From Rhizomucor pusillus (Eukaryota; Mucoromycota; Mucoromycetes; Mucorales; Lichtheimiaceae), in assembly GCA_900175165.2 (NCBI GenBank), contig FWWN02000703.1:248001-312000 (forward strand): a DNA stretch of 64,000 bases. Direction: 5' to 3'. A model generated the notes under the pieces. The model was not told where the DNA came from. It did not search any database and worked only from the letters and a program-made list of their open reading frames with translations. The position numbers and the translations under genes were made by a program. Each line of letters begins with the position of its first letter. Within the stretch, counting starts at the first letter, position 1. Positions 13,355-26,400 of the stretch are shown piece by piece.

Positions 13355-15322
13355 TTAAAGCTTGCGCTTGTTAACAAAGAGTTTCATTCCGTTCTTCATT
13401 GGATGGGTCAAGGACACCAAGTAGGTAATATCTTGATTGTGTGCCAAAGAAAACTCGTATCGGCGGAGGAGCATGATAATGGCTACGAGTGCTTCGAGAG
13501 TCGCCAAGTTTTGACCGAGGCACACTCTCGGTCCGGCGTGGAAAGCAGGCCAACGGCCTTGAGTTTCACGGCGAAGGTCGCCCTCAGGCGTGATCCAGCG
13601 TTCTGGTTTGAATTCTTTGGCATCCGGGCCCCAGACCTTCTCGCTTCTACCGCCAGCCCACGGCGACCACGAAACATAGTCGCCCTTGCGGATCTGCGTA
13701 CCGTCAGGCCACACGTCATCCTCAAGCGCGTACTTCTGGTTCACTGGGACTGAAGGGTGCAAACGCAGCACTTCGTAGAATCTATACCAGCGTACTGTTT
13801 GTTAGCTACAATTTTTTCTTTCTTCGCCTGCATCCCTCACTTACACTGCATGGGCGTATTTCATGTTCTTGATCGCTTCGTAGAGAGCAGGCGAGTCTTG
13901 CTCGAGTCCATCGGTGATATGCTCCTTGATCTCCTCAAGCAATTTCTTTTCAATGCGAGGATGCAAGCAAAGGTTGTAAAATGTCCACGATAACGCTTGA
14001 GCGGTCGTATCACGTCCAGCAATGATAAAGTTTAGCACGACATCGCGCAGCTTCACATCAACAACGTGTTAGCCATATCTAAAGAACTGTTTATCTTCCC
14101 CCGCCCCATGCTGCTTTACCTCCTTGTTGGAAAGTTCCTCGCCGTGTTCGTTCTTTGCATTCATAAACCGTGACAGCAGGTCTTCAAAGTGGCCACCAGC
14201 GGCAATCTCTTTGCGGCGTTTATCAATGACTTGGTTAGCAAAGTCGTCAATGATCTTGAGATGTCCCTTGATAGACGTCTTCCACGGCTGCAGCCAGCTC
14301 GAAGCTATCTCGATAATAGGCATGAACGGGTTCAGGAAACGGTCTGAGGCATTAATTTGGCAGACATCAAATGAGTATGCAAAAGGCACTTTGCCGTCTG
14401 TACCCAACGCATTCAACTCTACACCGAATCCAAGACTTTTTACAGCACTTTGTTAGAGCGCCTGACCCTGCTGCTGCTGCTTTCTGTCCCGCACACTTAC
14501 AGAACGAATGAATCAAGCGTGAACTTGAACATAACATCGTGGAAATCGACAGGCGCTCCCGTGGCAACGGCCTTGTCAAAATAGATCTTGTTCATTTCGC
14601 CAATTTCCTTTACAAAAACACTATAGAAAATAAAAATAAGCTCACTGTAGTGACCAAGCATAAGCCCTCCCATCTACTTACTCTGTAAAGTGGTCTCTGA
14701 AATTCCTGACGTTGAAGATCAAACTGGCAGATTTGCGCTGATATTTCCATTGCTCGCCGTTCGCGTTAAAGATACCATGTCCGAACAAATCGGTCGTCGC
14801 ATAGTGGAACTGCGGTCCTTTGACGTAGTTTTCAAAATTGTCTAAAAGAATTTCCAGAAAAACAAAAATTAGGCATTTTCCCTTCCCTCGTGATGATACT
14901 GCCTGACCTTTACTTACTTTTGAGAAGGTGCTCGACGTTTCTTGGATCAATAGTCATTATGCTTCGTGGCATACCAAGGGAGGACATTGTGCTACGTTTG
15001 ACAGGAACATTTAATTTAAGATCGACAATAGAGAGAGAGACAATGATTGTTGTTGAAATCCTTACGAGGTAAGACAATCGTTGTCTTCAAAACCTTGCAG
15101 AATAAGGTCGAGTATGCGTTCCTTGTTCGCCAGCATTTTCGGAAGCCCACCAACGAGCGGGTATCCGGGGAGATTAACCATGCCTTCGCGTTTTTCGTCG
15201 AAAATAGCCCGGTCGTTGTATTTCAAAGCAAGCAGGCCCAGCACAGTCGCGGCTGCGGCACCGACTGCACCAAGCAGACGGTCTGTGGAAGAATAATTTC
15301 CCAGTAATGTTGACGACGGCAT
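13355..15322 (-). CDS. Cytochrome P450 monooxygenase, CYP52/CYP86/CYP704-like
   Basis: The gene spans the ATG at 15320-15322 (MPSSTLLGNYSSTDRLLG) to the TAA at 13355-13357 (FVNKRKL*), with about seven introns and roughly 500 residues. The N-terminus has a membrane anchor (LLGAVGAAAATVLGLLAL) and a proline hinge (LPGYPLVGGLP). Diagnostic motifs are the I-helix oxygen-activation site AGRDTTA, the K-helix ExxR in EVLRLHPSVP, and the heme loop FHAGPRVCLGQNLA with the axial Cys. The FGVELNAL and WKYQRKSASLIFN signatures recall the fatty-acid omega-hydroxylase clan; in Mucorales the related family is CYP509. It acts on the ER membrane with NADPH-P450 reductase. The substrate is not predictable. It is tandem with, and upstream-to-downstream on the same strand as, ERG2, but 1.3 kb apart. 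Confidence 0.93.
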
Positions 15323-16621
15323 AGTAGTTCTTGAAATAATTCAGTTGGCAACGATAAAGCAGAATTGTCAGACATAAAAAAATGCGAGCAGCGCGCCTTT
15401 TATAGCATTTGATCGCGGTTCTAGTTTTTCCGGTTGCACAGAATCTTTTTTCTCGGGTTTCGATCTCAGACACACGTTGCCATGGATTTCTGTTGCTAAC
15501 ACGTTTGTGTGGATTGTGGTTGTCATCGATTTTTGCTTATATGGCGTAACGCTCGCTAGTGAGTATAGTCTCCTCAGCTCACAGGACCTCGCTGTAATTA
15601 TTAGCGCTTTTAGGCATATGTGCTCTTCATATGCACCTTTGAAAGAAGGCAACGAATGTCACTGCGCCGTCGTTGCACAAAGGCAGTAATCGCAATTAAC
15701 TATTTTGGTAAGGTTACAAACGGTCTTGCGTGGAGAAGCGTTTCACATGCCGTTGCAATATGTCAAGTGCTAAACACTTGTTTTGGTAATCTATTAGCGC
15801 AATTATCCTCTCCTCGGATAGGCAATTGCTTCTTGCTGCTGCGCATTACTCTACATGAGTGACGAACAGGTTACATTATATATAAATTAAGGAATGATGA
15901 TGATCTATAAACATTGCACTTTGAATAAAATGGTGTAATAACTACAAAAAGGAGTCCCGTCATCCCAGTGTGTATTAAATCATGTATGTACTTCGATAAG
16001 TGTTATTCTGTTCAGTGTACAAATATATACATTTATGTATATGCCCTGTATGCTATCAACATTAACAGATAATAGTAATACATTGTCTTTTTTTCTTCGA
16101 AATATATCGAGTTTCAACGTGATGCATTCTGTCGATTCAAGTAGAATTTATTCAATATTGCTGCATAGCAACGATAGAGATTCATGGCATCGCCTTCTAT
16201 AGCGAATGCAGCGGTGGAGGCCACAGACCGAGTGACTATGCGACGAGCCAACCTGTACTCGAGAGGGATCAGCACGCTGCCGCCTCTGACGATCTTACGT
16301 CCACACATTTTCTTAGTGGCATAGTCGCCAAGATATCCAGATCGAGCAGTTTATCTGTGAACTAACTTTGAGTTTTAATATACGCAAATGCCGACGAGTG
16401 TAGTTGTCAAGTATTGCAAGATGGAAAAAGTCTCATATATGCATCACCGCAACCAAAATCTGAAATATGTCACGGTACGGACTCTCACAACTACAGAGAA
16501 GAATTGTTAATTTATCAGCAGAACCGATTAGGATTACAACTTTATTACTACTGTAGCAGTATTAAACTGAGTATAGATATCAAATCAAAGAAAAAAGGAG
16601 AACAAACAGGAACCATTCTTT
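15323..16621. other. 1.3 kb intergenic region, P450 promoter and ERG2 3' side
   Basis: No gene could be supported. A 64-codon minus-strand frame (16114-16308) lacks family features. The region is AT-rich around 15870-16120. It should contain the P450 promoter near 15323-15500 and the ERG2 3' UTR near 16500-16620. Confidence 0.55.
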
Positions 16622-17373
16622 TTAGATTTTGCCCTGAAGCAGCTCGGAAACGACAGATTTGCCGTAGAGACGGAAGGTGTGATACAAGGTGACGAAATCG
16701 ACAGTGGAGAAGAAAGTATCAAAGATGCCGAAAGGAAGCATCAATGGGATCCAACCGCGAGCGTACTCGAGAGCCCAGGCGTGTTCAGGGATCTTGTACT
16801 GTTGGCTGTTGCCACGAGGCAAATGATGCATTTCTCCAGGCTTGTAAACCTATACATATCATCGTTTCTTTAGCGCGGGACTGATATCCAATAAACCCGA
16901 TGCTGTATGATCCTTACCTCACGCGAAAGTTCACCAGCCGCGTATGCCCACTGCTCGCCCTCCAAGATAATAAAGTAGTCATCAGCCAAGAAACGTCCAG
17001 TGTGGCCCTCGGTACCGACAGGAGTGCCAAAGATAATGACGTATTCGGTCAAGGAAGCATGCAAAATCCACATGGAGCCCATAGCACCGCCAGCATTGTT
17101 GAATACCCATTCTTCCTTGAGCTGAATGTGGCCGGGGTATTCCTCGTTCAAATCCTTGGCAATGTTGGTAACCAATGCATGGCTGTCGTTGCCATACTTT
17201 TCAATGTTGCGTTTCGCGACTTGATGAAGAACATGCTGATCGAAAATGTAGTGGCGTTCCTTAATCTGGTCGAAACCAATGAACAGCGCTGCGAGCAGCG
17301 AAAACACAAACAGAAACTTTAACAGTCGCGAGGCACAGCTGCTGGTGGCCTTTGTGGATTTGGCGGTCGACAT
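16622..17373 (-). CDS. ERG2: C-8 sterol isomerase ERG2
   Basis: The protein has about 228 residues, close to the usual ~220 of fungal ERG2, in two exons. The start is MSTAKSTKATSS at 17373; an open frame extends further upstream but matches nothing in the family. An N-terminal membrane segment (LLKFLFVFSLLAALFIGF) leads to the ERG2/sigma-1 domain: FNNAGGAMGSMWILHASLTE, GTPVGTEGHTGRF, ADDYFIILEGEQWAY, then after the intron YKPGEMHHLPRGNSQQYKIP, ALEYARGWIPLMLPFG and FSTVDFVTLYHT. The C-terminus is ELLQGKI*. The enzyme moves the double bond from C8 to C7 in ergosterol synthesis in the ER and is the target of morpholine fungicides. Identification is firm. Confidence 0.96.
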
Positions 17374-17973
17374 TTGTGCACACACCGGATAAAGAGGGAG
17401 AAGAAAACAAAAATATGGATAATTAAACTTTTCAAGGGCGGCGGCCCAACAGCGGAGATGAGTCGTCAATTCTGTCCGCGCATCCGATCCAGCAGCAGCA
17501 GGCAACAGATTCAGGAACTTCCACAACCTAGTTGCTAGTTTTCACATGCTCCAATTCAGACGCTGCTAAGTACAATTCAAATCAGCTGGTCCACTTATCA
17601 CGCAATGCTTAGCTTAGGTTTTTAAACGTCAAATTTGAAGCGAGGATGATGCTCGCTTTTCATTGTGTGCAATGCTATCTTGATAATGGCCAACGAGCCC
17701 GGAGCGACGATCAGCCTCTGCGAATGAAATCAACCGGAATATTCTTTCATGCATAGCCACTAGGAAACTGCGGAATGCTCTACATATCAATGACATCGTG
17801 ACACATTATTGGCAGGCCAAGTTATCAAAGCGCACATAGCAATCACAACAAGCATCGTCAATGTAAAAATACGGGTTTATTTGAATTAATGAAACATGAC
17901 ATGATGATTAAAGCGTTGCATTATCGTATCGGTGTATAATGTTGCTTGCTACTTTCAGGCTACGAGAACCTTG
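17374..17973. other. 600 bp intergenic region upstream of ERG2
   Basis: The ERG2 promoter and 5' UTR lie here, with the 3' UTR of the mannosyltransferase-like gene at the far end. A long upstream open frame (to 17526) continues in the ERG2 frame but encodes no conserved sequence, so it is taken as 5' UTR. Nothing else was recognised. Confidence 0.55.
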
Positions 17974-20900
17974 CTAATCGTCTGTTTCTTCATCCACGTC
18001 TCGATATGCGTCTTGCTCTCCTTGTTCTTGTTCTTGTTCTTGATCTTCTTTAGCCTTTGCTGCTTTTGCCTCCTGCTCTACACGTTCCAATGCAACTTCT
18101 AGGATCTGATCCTGCCACAGCGCAATTTCCTCTTGGGTGGGTGGAGGTGTTTGCAAAGCCCTGTGGTAACGGAGCGAGCCCGTTGCCTCCTGCGCAGCCT
18201 CGGTAAATGCTTGCCTGTGCAACGCCGCTATGTGTTCTTCTGCTTGCGCCTCCGATCCCACTTGATACCTGTACGGCATGGTTCTGCCTGGCATAGGAAT
18301 ATAAAATGTGGCATTTGAAACAACATCTTGCAAAGGAAACCGGTCGCACTCGAGTTTCAGAACCGCTGCCTTAGAGCTGCATTCCATGCGTGTCCATGGC
18401 TTGCTGCCATATGTCAGAGAAAGAAACCGGAAAAATGGATACGCAGCTAGCAAGAGAACCGATACGCACGCAAAGATACGACAGCGTCGACCTAGTCTAA
18501 ACACAATAGCCTCCAGCACCACTGCAGAAAGACCAGCTCCGAAAAAGTGGCCAGGAAGAATATCAGACATTTTTTGCGCAAAGGATGGTATCGCGTACAA
18601 TGCAAACGCATGTGCAAGCGTGCATGTGGAGAGGTATCCGATCGATTGGTAGTACAGGTCTCGCTTTGCTATAGGATCGTAGCCTGTTTTGTTGACCAAT
18701 AAGTATGCGTATTTGCAACGTTGTCTCTTTTTCTTTCATACCTAAAGACGCGCCATCGTGGCTCGTCCACGAAAGAAAAGACGGTAACTTGCCCTGCCGT
18801 TTGCGCACCACAGTCTCCAATGCAAGATACGCGACACATATCGCCATTGAAGACAGTAAGAGTATCTGGCTAATTGGATTCAGTGTTACGTAGATAGCAC
18901 GACCTGAAACCGTATCCCATATACGGTACGATGGGTTTTTGCCGAGTAACCAACCCAGGGGTTTGCCGCGCTTCAACATTGTCTGCAACACCACCTCTTC
19001 TGCACCTGCGGCTGTAGGTCGAAGTCTGTCATGGACGACTGCTACGTAGCTATACATTAATTCATGCACTTCTACGAGTTTTGAAGTAAAGGAAGGTTTC
19101 TCGTATCCGATTAATATATCCTCGTCCTCACCAACTACTACGCGACTTAGAAACTACATATGCGAAACTCACTTTCTCTCTCTATGTCTTTCTGAACTTA
19201 CGCTCTTCATGGTGAGCTGCCTCGATAGTCCAGGTGCTCAAACTCTGTTTGCCAGACATCATACATGTCACCTCTTGCTGCGAACCGCTGTCCTTGTCAA
19301 GCGGCACATTGTGACTTAGCAGATAACAACCGCGTATGTGAAAAAGACGGATCTCTTGCGATAGAGCAAGCACTGGACTTGTGTTGTCAACGTCAACCTT
19401 GCCATCTGGGGCGACGACTCGGATCCACCAATAGTCGTAAGGATCTCGGACGAGTTGATCACCGTAGGCTCTAACGTAATACTTTAGAGCTCTGGCAACT
19501 TCGTTTAACATACATGTATCCTTACGAGACTTCGTTTTGCTCGCTTCTGCCGCTTACAGGCGGTTTGTGATCGTGCGAGTGAAGTTTGCGCGTAGTTGTC
19601 ACGTGTTCCAGCATGATCTGGTCGTTGTTCTTTACATATTCCAATGGTCGCGAAGAGTTCCAAATTTCGCCGGCTTTGTGGATCATCCATAGGTTGTTCA
19701 CATCAGCGTGCGGATACAGTGTCACCTGCTGCTCTAGAACGGGATGTTTGTCCAATCTTTCTCGGCTCTGGAAGCATTTCTTTCGACTTACGAGTGCTTC
19801 CCGTCGTGTACCGTTGCAGGTGAGAATGGAGATATCCACCATTGGTGCCTGTGTGCTTAAGGACAACAACGGAGCCATATGCAATTGCTAGATGTTCAGT
19901 AAGAAACTGTAAAGACAATTTGTTCATACTTGATGCTTACGCTGTTGTGTCTTTTCAAAGCTGTTGCCTTCCAGCGAATACCGCAGACGCGAGCTGACGA
20001 GTAGATCATGGTCTCCAGCTTTTGGAACAAGATGAAAGTGATACTGGAAAACCAGCAGATAGACAATGATAGGTAGCGCGAGTGTTGTTACAAGTCGAGA
20101 TACCAGTTGCGCATACACAAATGTCTATGAAAAATTGCCATCAGTATATGCAATTTACGCGTTTATGGTTTGTAGAATCCTTGCCATGCTAAATCTTTTT
20201 TCACCAAGCGCTCTCCACAGGTAGCTAATGGACGACGCCCACACCATCGGAAACAGCGGTAATGCATGCCACTTTGCACTGTATAATCCATTGTTAGATA
20301 CAAAATCAGCACCAGTTCTAAACTCAAGTCATGCCTCAATGCTAATCCCATCGATAAACCAGTAGCAGCCTGCCAACCCCAATGGACATTGAAAGGCTCT
20401 CTAATATAAGAATAAGCTTACAAATTAAACATCCATGCATCCGATTAACTTGCCTTTCCTGTTTGCGAAATTGTACTATCCAACAAAGACCAGCAGCAGC
20501 TGTAAGCACGGTTAAAAGTACATCAGGTATTGCAAGTTTTGATTGCGTAATGAATCCATTTTCTGAGCAAATAGTAAACGGTTAAAAGAATATCTTTTTA
20601 GCGAGCTTACAACGTACCAAGCAAAACAAGGCCGGTTGCCGTCAACGCAGTTGTTCGACAGTGTCCAAGCAGGCGTACCATAAGGTATGCCATGGGTACT
20701 AGGAATGAACCCAACACCGCTGTAGCCATCCGCAGCGCAGTCAATGGAAAGATATTCAGATGCCTAAAAAAGACAGCTATGTGTAAGTCCCAAAGTTTCT
20801 CTATCTGTTATCCAGACCCTTCGATACACACTGATCTCCGTAAAGAATTTCTTCGCTGCCATCGTATCCAAATAACTGCGCTAGAGCCGAGTAAAATAGG

Positions 20901-21284
20901 CCCGAAAGTGGTGGATAGGGGCCCACAAAAAACTTGCCGTGGATGTACCAGTTCACTTGTTTGCATTGCTCCAACTCTGTCCATCTGTTGCAAAATATTA
21001 GTAAAGCAACCGAAATATCGCCTTTAACTAACCACTTACGTGACCGAAGCAGGTGTGCGGATATGCCACAAGCGAAATGCTAGCGCGATAATCGTCACAA
21101 CGGCGATGTATCCGCCCTCACTACTCAGAATATTCTTTTGAGTTGTGCCATCGCCATTGCTGTTGCTGCTCCCACGATTGGATTTTGATTTTTCGTCAAC
21201 GACATCGTCGTCGTGGTCGTGGCCTTTGTACGAAAGGAAAGGATCTTGATGTTGTTTCCGCCGATATCGCAGCGCAAACATCAT
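17974..21284 (-). CDS. Divergent protein O-mannosyltransferase (PMT)-like membrane protein
   Basis: Multi-exon gene (about a dozen exons, ~850-900 residues) from the ATG at 21284 to the TAG at 17974-17976 (DVDEETDD*). After a polar N-terminus comes a first membrane helix (YIAVVTIIALAFRLWHI). The next exon encodes the region that in PMTs carries the catalytic loop, here TWTELEQC and then KFFVGPYPPLSGLFYSALAQ. Later exons give membrane helices (ALRMATAVLGSFLVPMAYLM), LVSSRLRYSLEGNSFEKTQ, a MIR-like block (SVVVLKHTGTNGGYLHSHLQ, then TLYPHADVNNLWMIHKAG) and a C-terminal membrane block (GYLSTCTLAHAFALYAIPSF), ending in an acidic EQEQ-rich tail. PMTs move mannose from dolichol-phosphate to Ser/Thr in the ER lumen. 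The Asp of the usual Asp-Glu pair appears replaced, so activity is uncertain. Exon junctions are partly inferred. Confidence 0.8.
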
Positions 21285-22071
21285 CAATCAAGCTGAGAGA
21301 AGGTCTGTCAAAAAAGAAAAAGAAATATAAAATGATTTTATTAAATGCCCTGTCATTCCAGAAGTAGCTGGAATTCGATCGTGCATGACATGCATTATTT
21401 TCTTGACCGGGTCGAAATGAGTCTTTTAACAGCTCGCCGGCCCAAAGTTTAGAACTGCTACTTTGAAAAGAAATAAAAAAATATCAGCCATTTTCTTTTT
21501 TAGCTGGCAACAGGTTTGTTAGATAATGTGCCTGGAAAGTCGTGACGGTTGACAAATATGGTTAACGATCCCCACGCCGGCTTTCCAAACATCCACGAAC
21601 GTGACACCACGATATGCTAAAGCATCAACGCCTACAAAGAGTCCAGCTTTAATCTAGATCCTGTAAATCTTAACGTAAACCTACGTCTTGCATCGAAAAC
21701 CAACATACGTAGCAACGAGGGGCTTCAGATGTTCGTGAGTGGCGGTTTTATCATAGTAAGATCCGAAGGAAACTTGATTAAACGTGTACCTTGGCAATCT
21801 GCGAGGGATTCTCCGCCCCTGTTTGACGTTGTGGACAGATCGTGGCACCATAGCAACAATTCTGTCCTTTGTGTAGCCTGGTCGGTTCGAAAAAAAAGAA
21901 GAGGATCTTCGTGTCGGGGAATCTAAGAACCCCCAGAGTTCGGCAAATCGCACAGATATCGCTTGAAACATTGTGCGGCCCAGAAAAGAGAGAGAGAGCC
22001 GCCTCCCTTCTTCCTTTTCTAATTACACACCAAGGTCCCGGAACTAGCAGTTTTTGCTTCCTGAATATACC
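21285..22071. other. Divergent promoter region with a possible small gene
   Basis: This spacer separates the PMT-like gene (-) from the Vps74 gene (+). A 96-codon minus-strand frame (21681-21971, MFQAISVRFAELWGF...) has a good splice donor (gtatgt) near 21709, and a protein-like stretch lies further on (AYRGVTFVDVWKAGVGI, about 21560-21625), but the phases do not match. It could be a small unrecognised gene or chance. No other feature was found. Confidence 0.3.
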
Positions 22072-23204
22072 ATGTCCACCATCACACGAAGACGGGTAGC
22101 CGGCTCTTCACACAATTCAGATGAAGACGGCATAGGGCACTCCAGCACGAATAGATCGCCAAGCACGCCTTCACCATCTACTGAAAAGAAAATCGCATAC
22201 GATCCACGCGAAATTGACGAGAGCAAAACGACACCAAAGTTAACGTTAATGGAGGAAGTGCTGCTGCTCGGTCTCAAGGATAAGCAGGTAAACGTCGAGA
22301 TATACATTGGGAATTTCAACAGCTGATCGATTTTCATATAAAAGGGCTACCTGTCCTTTTGGAACGACAGTATCAGCTATGCGTTGCGCGGCTGCATTGT
22401 CATGGAACTTGCTTTCCGAGGAAGAATTGCGATGGTCAAGGATGCTAATAGACGAAAATATCCATTGTCGGATCGTTACATCGAAGTCATTAACGACAAA
22501 TTGACCGGCGAAGTGCTTTTGGACGAAGCACTGAAAATGATGAAAGTCAGCGAGAAAATGAGCGTGGGTAGCTGGATAGATCTCATGAGTGGTAAGCTCT
22601 TTTTCGTTACTTGTATTTCACAGAGACAGTAGCTTACATATCGTTTGCAGGTGAGACTTGGAATGTCATGAAGATCGGATACCAGCTTAAACAAGTACGC
22701 GAGCGACTGGCAAAGGGACTGGTAGATAAAGGTATCCTACGCACAGAAAAGCGCAACTTTTTACTTTTCGACATGGCCACCCATCCCATCGCGGACACAG
22801 CAACCAAGGAAGAGATCATTAAACGAGTATGCACCATGCTCGTCACACGCGTCAGCTCGACATCTATCGATTCCCAGTCCAATATTCCGAACGCTTACCT
22901 GCGCACGGTCAGCATGATCTGTGCAGCTTACGCAGCCAACGTTCTCGAAAATGCGCTTTTGTATCTACAACCTGATTTGCGAGAGCAAGCATTCAACAAG
23001 GTCGATGAGCTGATGAACGACTTTTCTACGTGGCCGTTTGCAGGCGCTGGTGCAAAGATAGATATTCCGCCTGGATCTGAGCTGTCACTCGAAGTAATCG
23101 CTGCCGCTCTTAATGTCTTGACGAAAATGGACGCTATCGTAAGTTAACGCGCCTAGGATCTCATATGTTTATATATACCTGACTTGTATCTTTACTAGCT
23201 TTAA
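22072..23204 (+). CDS. VPS74: Vps74/GOLPH3 phosphatidylinositol-4-phosphate-binding Golgi adaptor
   Basis: The protein has about 310 residues in four or five exons, starting at [20 protein letters not shown]. Family signatures are [75 protein letters not shown] and [22 protein letters not shown]3/Vps74 binds PI4P on Golgi membranes and the cytosolic tails of type II glycosyltransferases, keeping them in the Golgi through COPI recycling. The basic N-terminal Arg cluster (TRRR) agrees with coatomer binding. The 3' end has two readings: a stop at 23145-23147, or an intron 23139-23198 (gtaagt...ctag) giving a last Leu and a stop at 23202-23204. The spliced form is preferred because the donor is a perfect consensus. 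Confidence 0.94.
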
Positions 23205-23433
23205 AAAAAGTCGAGCAAAGCACGAAAGAAGAACAAGACCTCTCATCATACCATTTCTATCCGCAGCCTGCAATTTCTTAACGTGTTTCCTCTTCTACTT
23301 TTGTACTGACAACTTCTCTTTTTTGCGCATTACACCTTGATTCCACTTATCGCTATTTGTATTTTTTTTTTTTTCGTTCTCTGGCTGGGAATCGTGTTGC
23401 CTTTCCCCCTTTTGGAATTTTAAGAGGGCCACC

Positions 23434-26400
23434 ATGAAGCGAACACTGAACGAGGATGAGGAGCCCGAAGTGAATGTGTCTAAGTGAGTTATTCTTTTAT
23501 GTACTTTAAAAAGGTGTTCCCCTCCTTCGTGAACCAAAGACGCTCACAATCAGTCCGTTCCTAAGATCGCTTTGGCAAGATCTACTCGATCGCGTTTCCG
23601 TTGGCGTCAAAGGATCGTTAAAAGTAAGCTGGTTCGATCTCTATGCAGTGTCAATTCCAACCTTAACAGTAGTACGAAGGCACAGCTAGTCAACTTTGAG
23701 AGTTTGTCCTTGGAGCAGCAGAAAGACGTAAGTTTATGCCAAAGGCTGACTCGCTTGACAGGTTACTAAGCAAGATATACAATGCAAAGTGCCTGCAAAG
23801 CATAGCTGACGCGATACCATCCCTCTCAAAAAGCGATCGATATGCTTTATCAGAGGCGATGATGGCAAAGCTCGAAACTGCTCCAGATGCAGATATAAAA
23901 GTATGCTGTTACTAAGGAAATCTACGAGATATTTTTATTTATCGGTCTGCATGGAAGGTGATGATTATTACAGTGCTGGAGAATTATGCACGAATGCCAT
24001 ACATTGATGCCAGGAAATTGCTTGCTGCATTCGTTCGCCAGGTATGTTCGCTGCAAATACTTGTGTCCGGGTGAAGTCAGTCTGATCCCGTGTTGTTAGC
24101 TGGATAGTGATAGTTCCAGAGTGCGCTGTCATTTGTACATGTGTATCATCACCATTGTAGAGGTACAGTTGAAAATATTTAAAACTCATTTCTGTAGCTA
24201 AGCATCGATGCTTTATTCACGTAGAACCGTCTGTCGCGCGACTCTAATGAACTCAAGAATATCGTCTCTGAAATATCTCGACGCATAAATACTGAAATGA
24301 CCGATCCTGATCACCAGCTGCGAGCGACTTGCCTCAAGCTTATTTCACTGCTTCCCTTTTTAACCGGTGGAAAGCGACTTGCACTGTTGACAAAGGCCGA
24401 GCAGGCTCAAAAGATGCTTATTGAGTATGCATATGACAGAGACTACCGCGTGAGAAAGGTATATAAGTAATTATAAAGTTAGAATATTATAATTTGCTCA
24501 TTATTCTGTTTCAAGAGTGCGCTTGATTCTCTGGATTCGCTGCGGTTGCGAGGATGCCCTTTGAATAGTGCCTTGTATCAGCTCGTTTCCGTATCGCTCA
24601 AAGATGACTACGAGCAAGTTCGCCTAAGCGGCCTCAACTTGATCAGGCAAGTTGTCCCGCGATTTATTTGTTTTACTTTGCTAACCTTGTCAAGAGTACA
24701 GTGCCATAAGTCGCCAGAGTCCTGACATCCCAATGAAGTTAAAGAACCACGGAAATGAATCTATCCGTCTCATCGATGTCGCATTCACCGATATCTGCGA
24801 CCTTGTAAATGATATCTCCCTTGCAGTCCGCACAAAAGCCTGCATAGTGCTTGCATCTTACCAACAAGTCGATTTTAATGTTTTGCAGCAAACATTCAGC
24901 AAACAGTTAATGAAAGGCCTGAAACGAATTGTCGCAAGGTCGCAGCAAACGAAAGCGGTAATGCTCCAACGTTGAACATTTCATGAATGGCACTGTTGAT
25001 ATTCTAGTTTCCTAGCTTATCCCGCTTGCTGAAGGTGACGCTGACGCAGGGACCGAAGAGTTTCGCATCCTAGACTCTGGTGCTTGCGGTGCATTCATCC
25101 ATGGTCTGGAAGACGAATTTGAAGAAGTGCGCAGTGCTTCAATTGGTAAAAAGAATGCGCCTTTACTCGGGTACAAACGCTTATACGCGCCTTTGCTAGA
25201 TTCCATTTGCGAACTCTGTGAATATAACGATCAGCTCGTTGGTCAAGCGGTGGTATATCTTGTTGGTATGTTTACGCTATCCTTCTTGTCGCAAAAGCCA
25301 ACATAAAAACTGATTTGCGTTTTAGATATGTTCAACGATGAGATTGAAAAAGTGAGAGTCAATGCAATTCAAAGTCTTCGGAAAATTGGATCGTTATGGA
25401 CTCTTGAGCTCAACGCTGAGCTGCTCGAGATCGCCCTAGGAGCTCTCGACGACAGCGATCCTGTGACACGGCACGCAATGCATGGACTTTTGAAGTACGT
25501 TTTCTCTAAGTACAATATCGGATTTCTGATCCATCTAACTCATTCTTTGCAGAGTCGTGCGCTTGACTGAGATGACGCTTTTAACAGTGCTTTTGGATGC
25601 TCTGGTTGCCAATATCAAACGAAACTCTGAGGATTTACTCTCTGTATACGAGTGTTTGAGCGAGATTGGCAGAAAACATGAAGATTATGTCGGTAAGATC
25701 GCCATTTTTGTTATCAGACAAATATTTTACCTAAATTTCGATCGTCTGCAGCGCTGTATATACCCACGCTCTTGAAACTGGATAAACGATACTTGCCAAA
25801 AGAGGCAAACGTTGAAGATATTGCATGTAAGACTTGGAATCAAAAATGTCTGAATGTAGAGACCTCACAGCAAGATTTTTAGATGCTAGCAACGCTATCT
25901 TAATTGTGAATGCATGCTTATCTGATCCAACGATCCTGTCAAAAGTACCGAAATTCATGTTTCCGCATTTCACCTACTTTAAAAGCAAATATCCTACATG
26001 TGTACCTGATTTGGAGGTAAGGATATAAACGAGTTGATCGATAAAACTGCTGCGTTGATGTATATTGTGTGAAGAAATTGTACAAAAATGCACCCATCAG
26101 ATTCGATAAATCCATATACAGCGAGACAGTCGAAATTGACCAATGTTAGTCTTGTTAACAACGCCGTTGTATCAGCTCTCAACTGACACGTAGCACCGTT
26201 TGCATCTTCAGGCATGCTCTTGACTGGCCACGAAGATACGTCTATTATATTCGAGCTGATAAAAGCGAGAATTACTCGCAAAGATTTCAGCGCTGCAGCG
26301 CAAGCGATTGCAGTGGCAAAAAGGTAGGCCAGGAAGACAAATTACAAACAAGGCTATTTTCTCAACTGGAGAAAAGAAACTTTGCACATCTGAAAATTGC

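Noticed and set aside
17374..17526. Upstream extension of ERG2 to an earlier ATG
   Set aside because: Family members start near the later Met; the extra 51 residues match nothing and look like 5' UTR.
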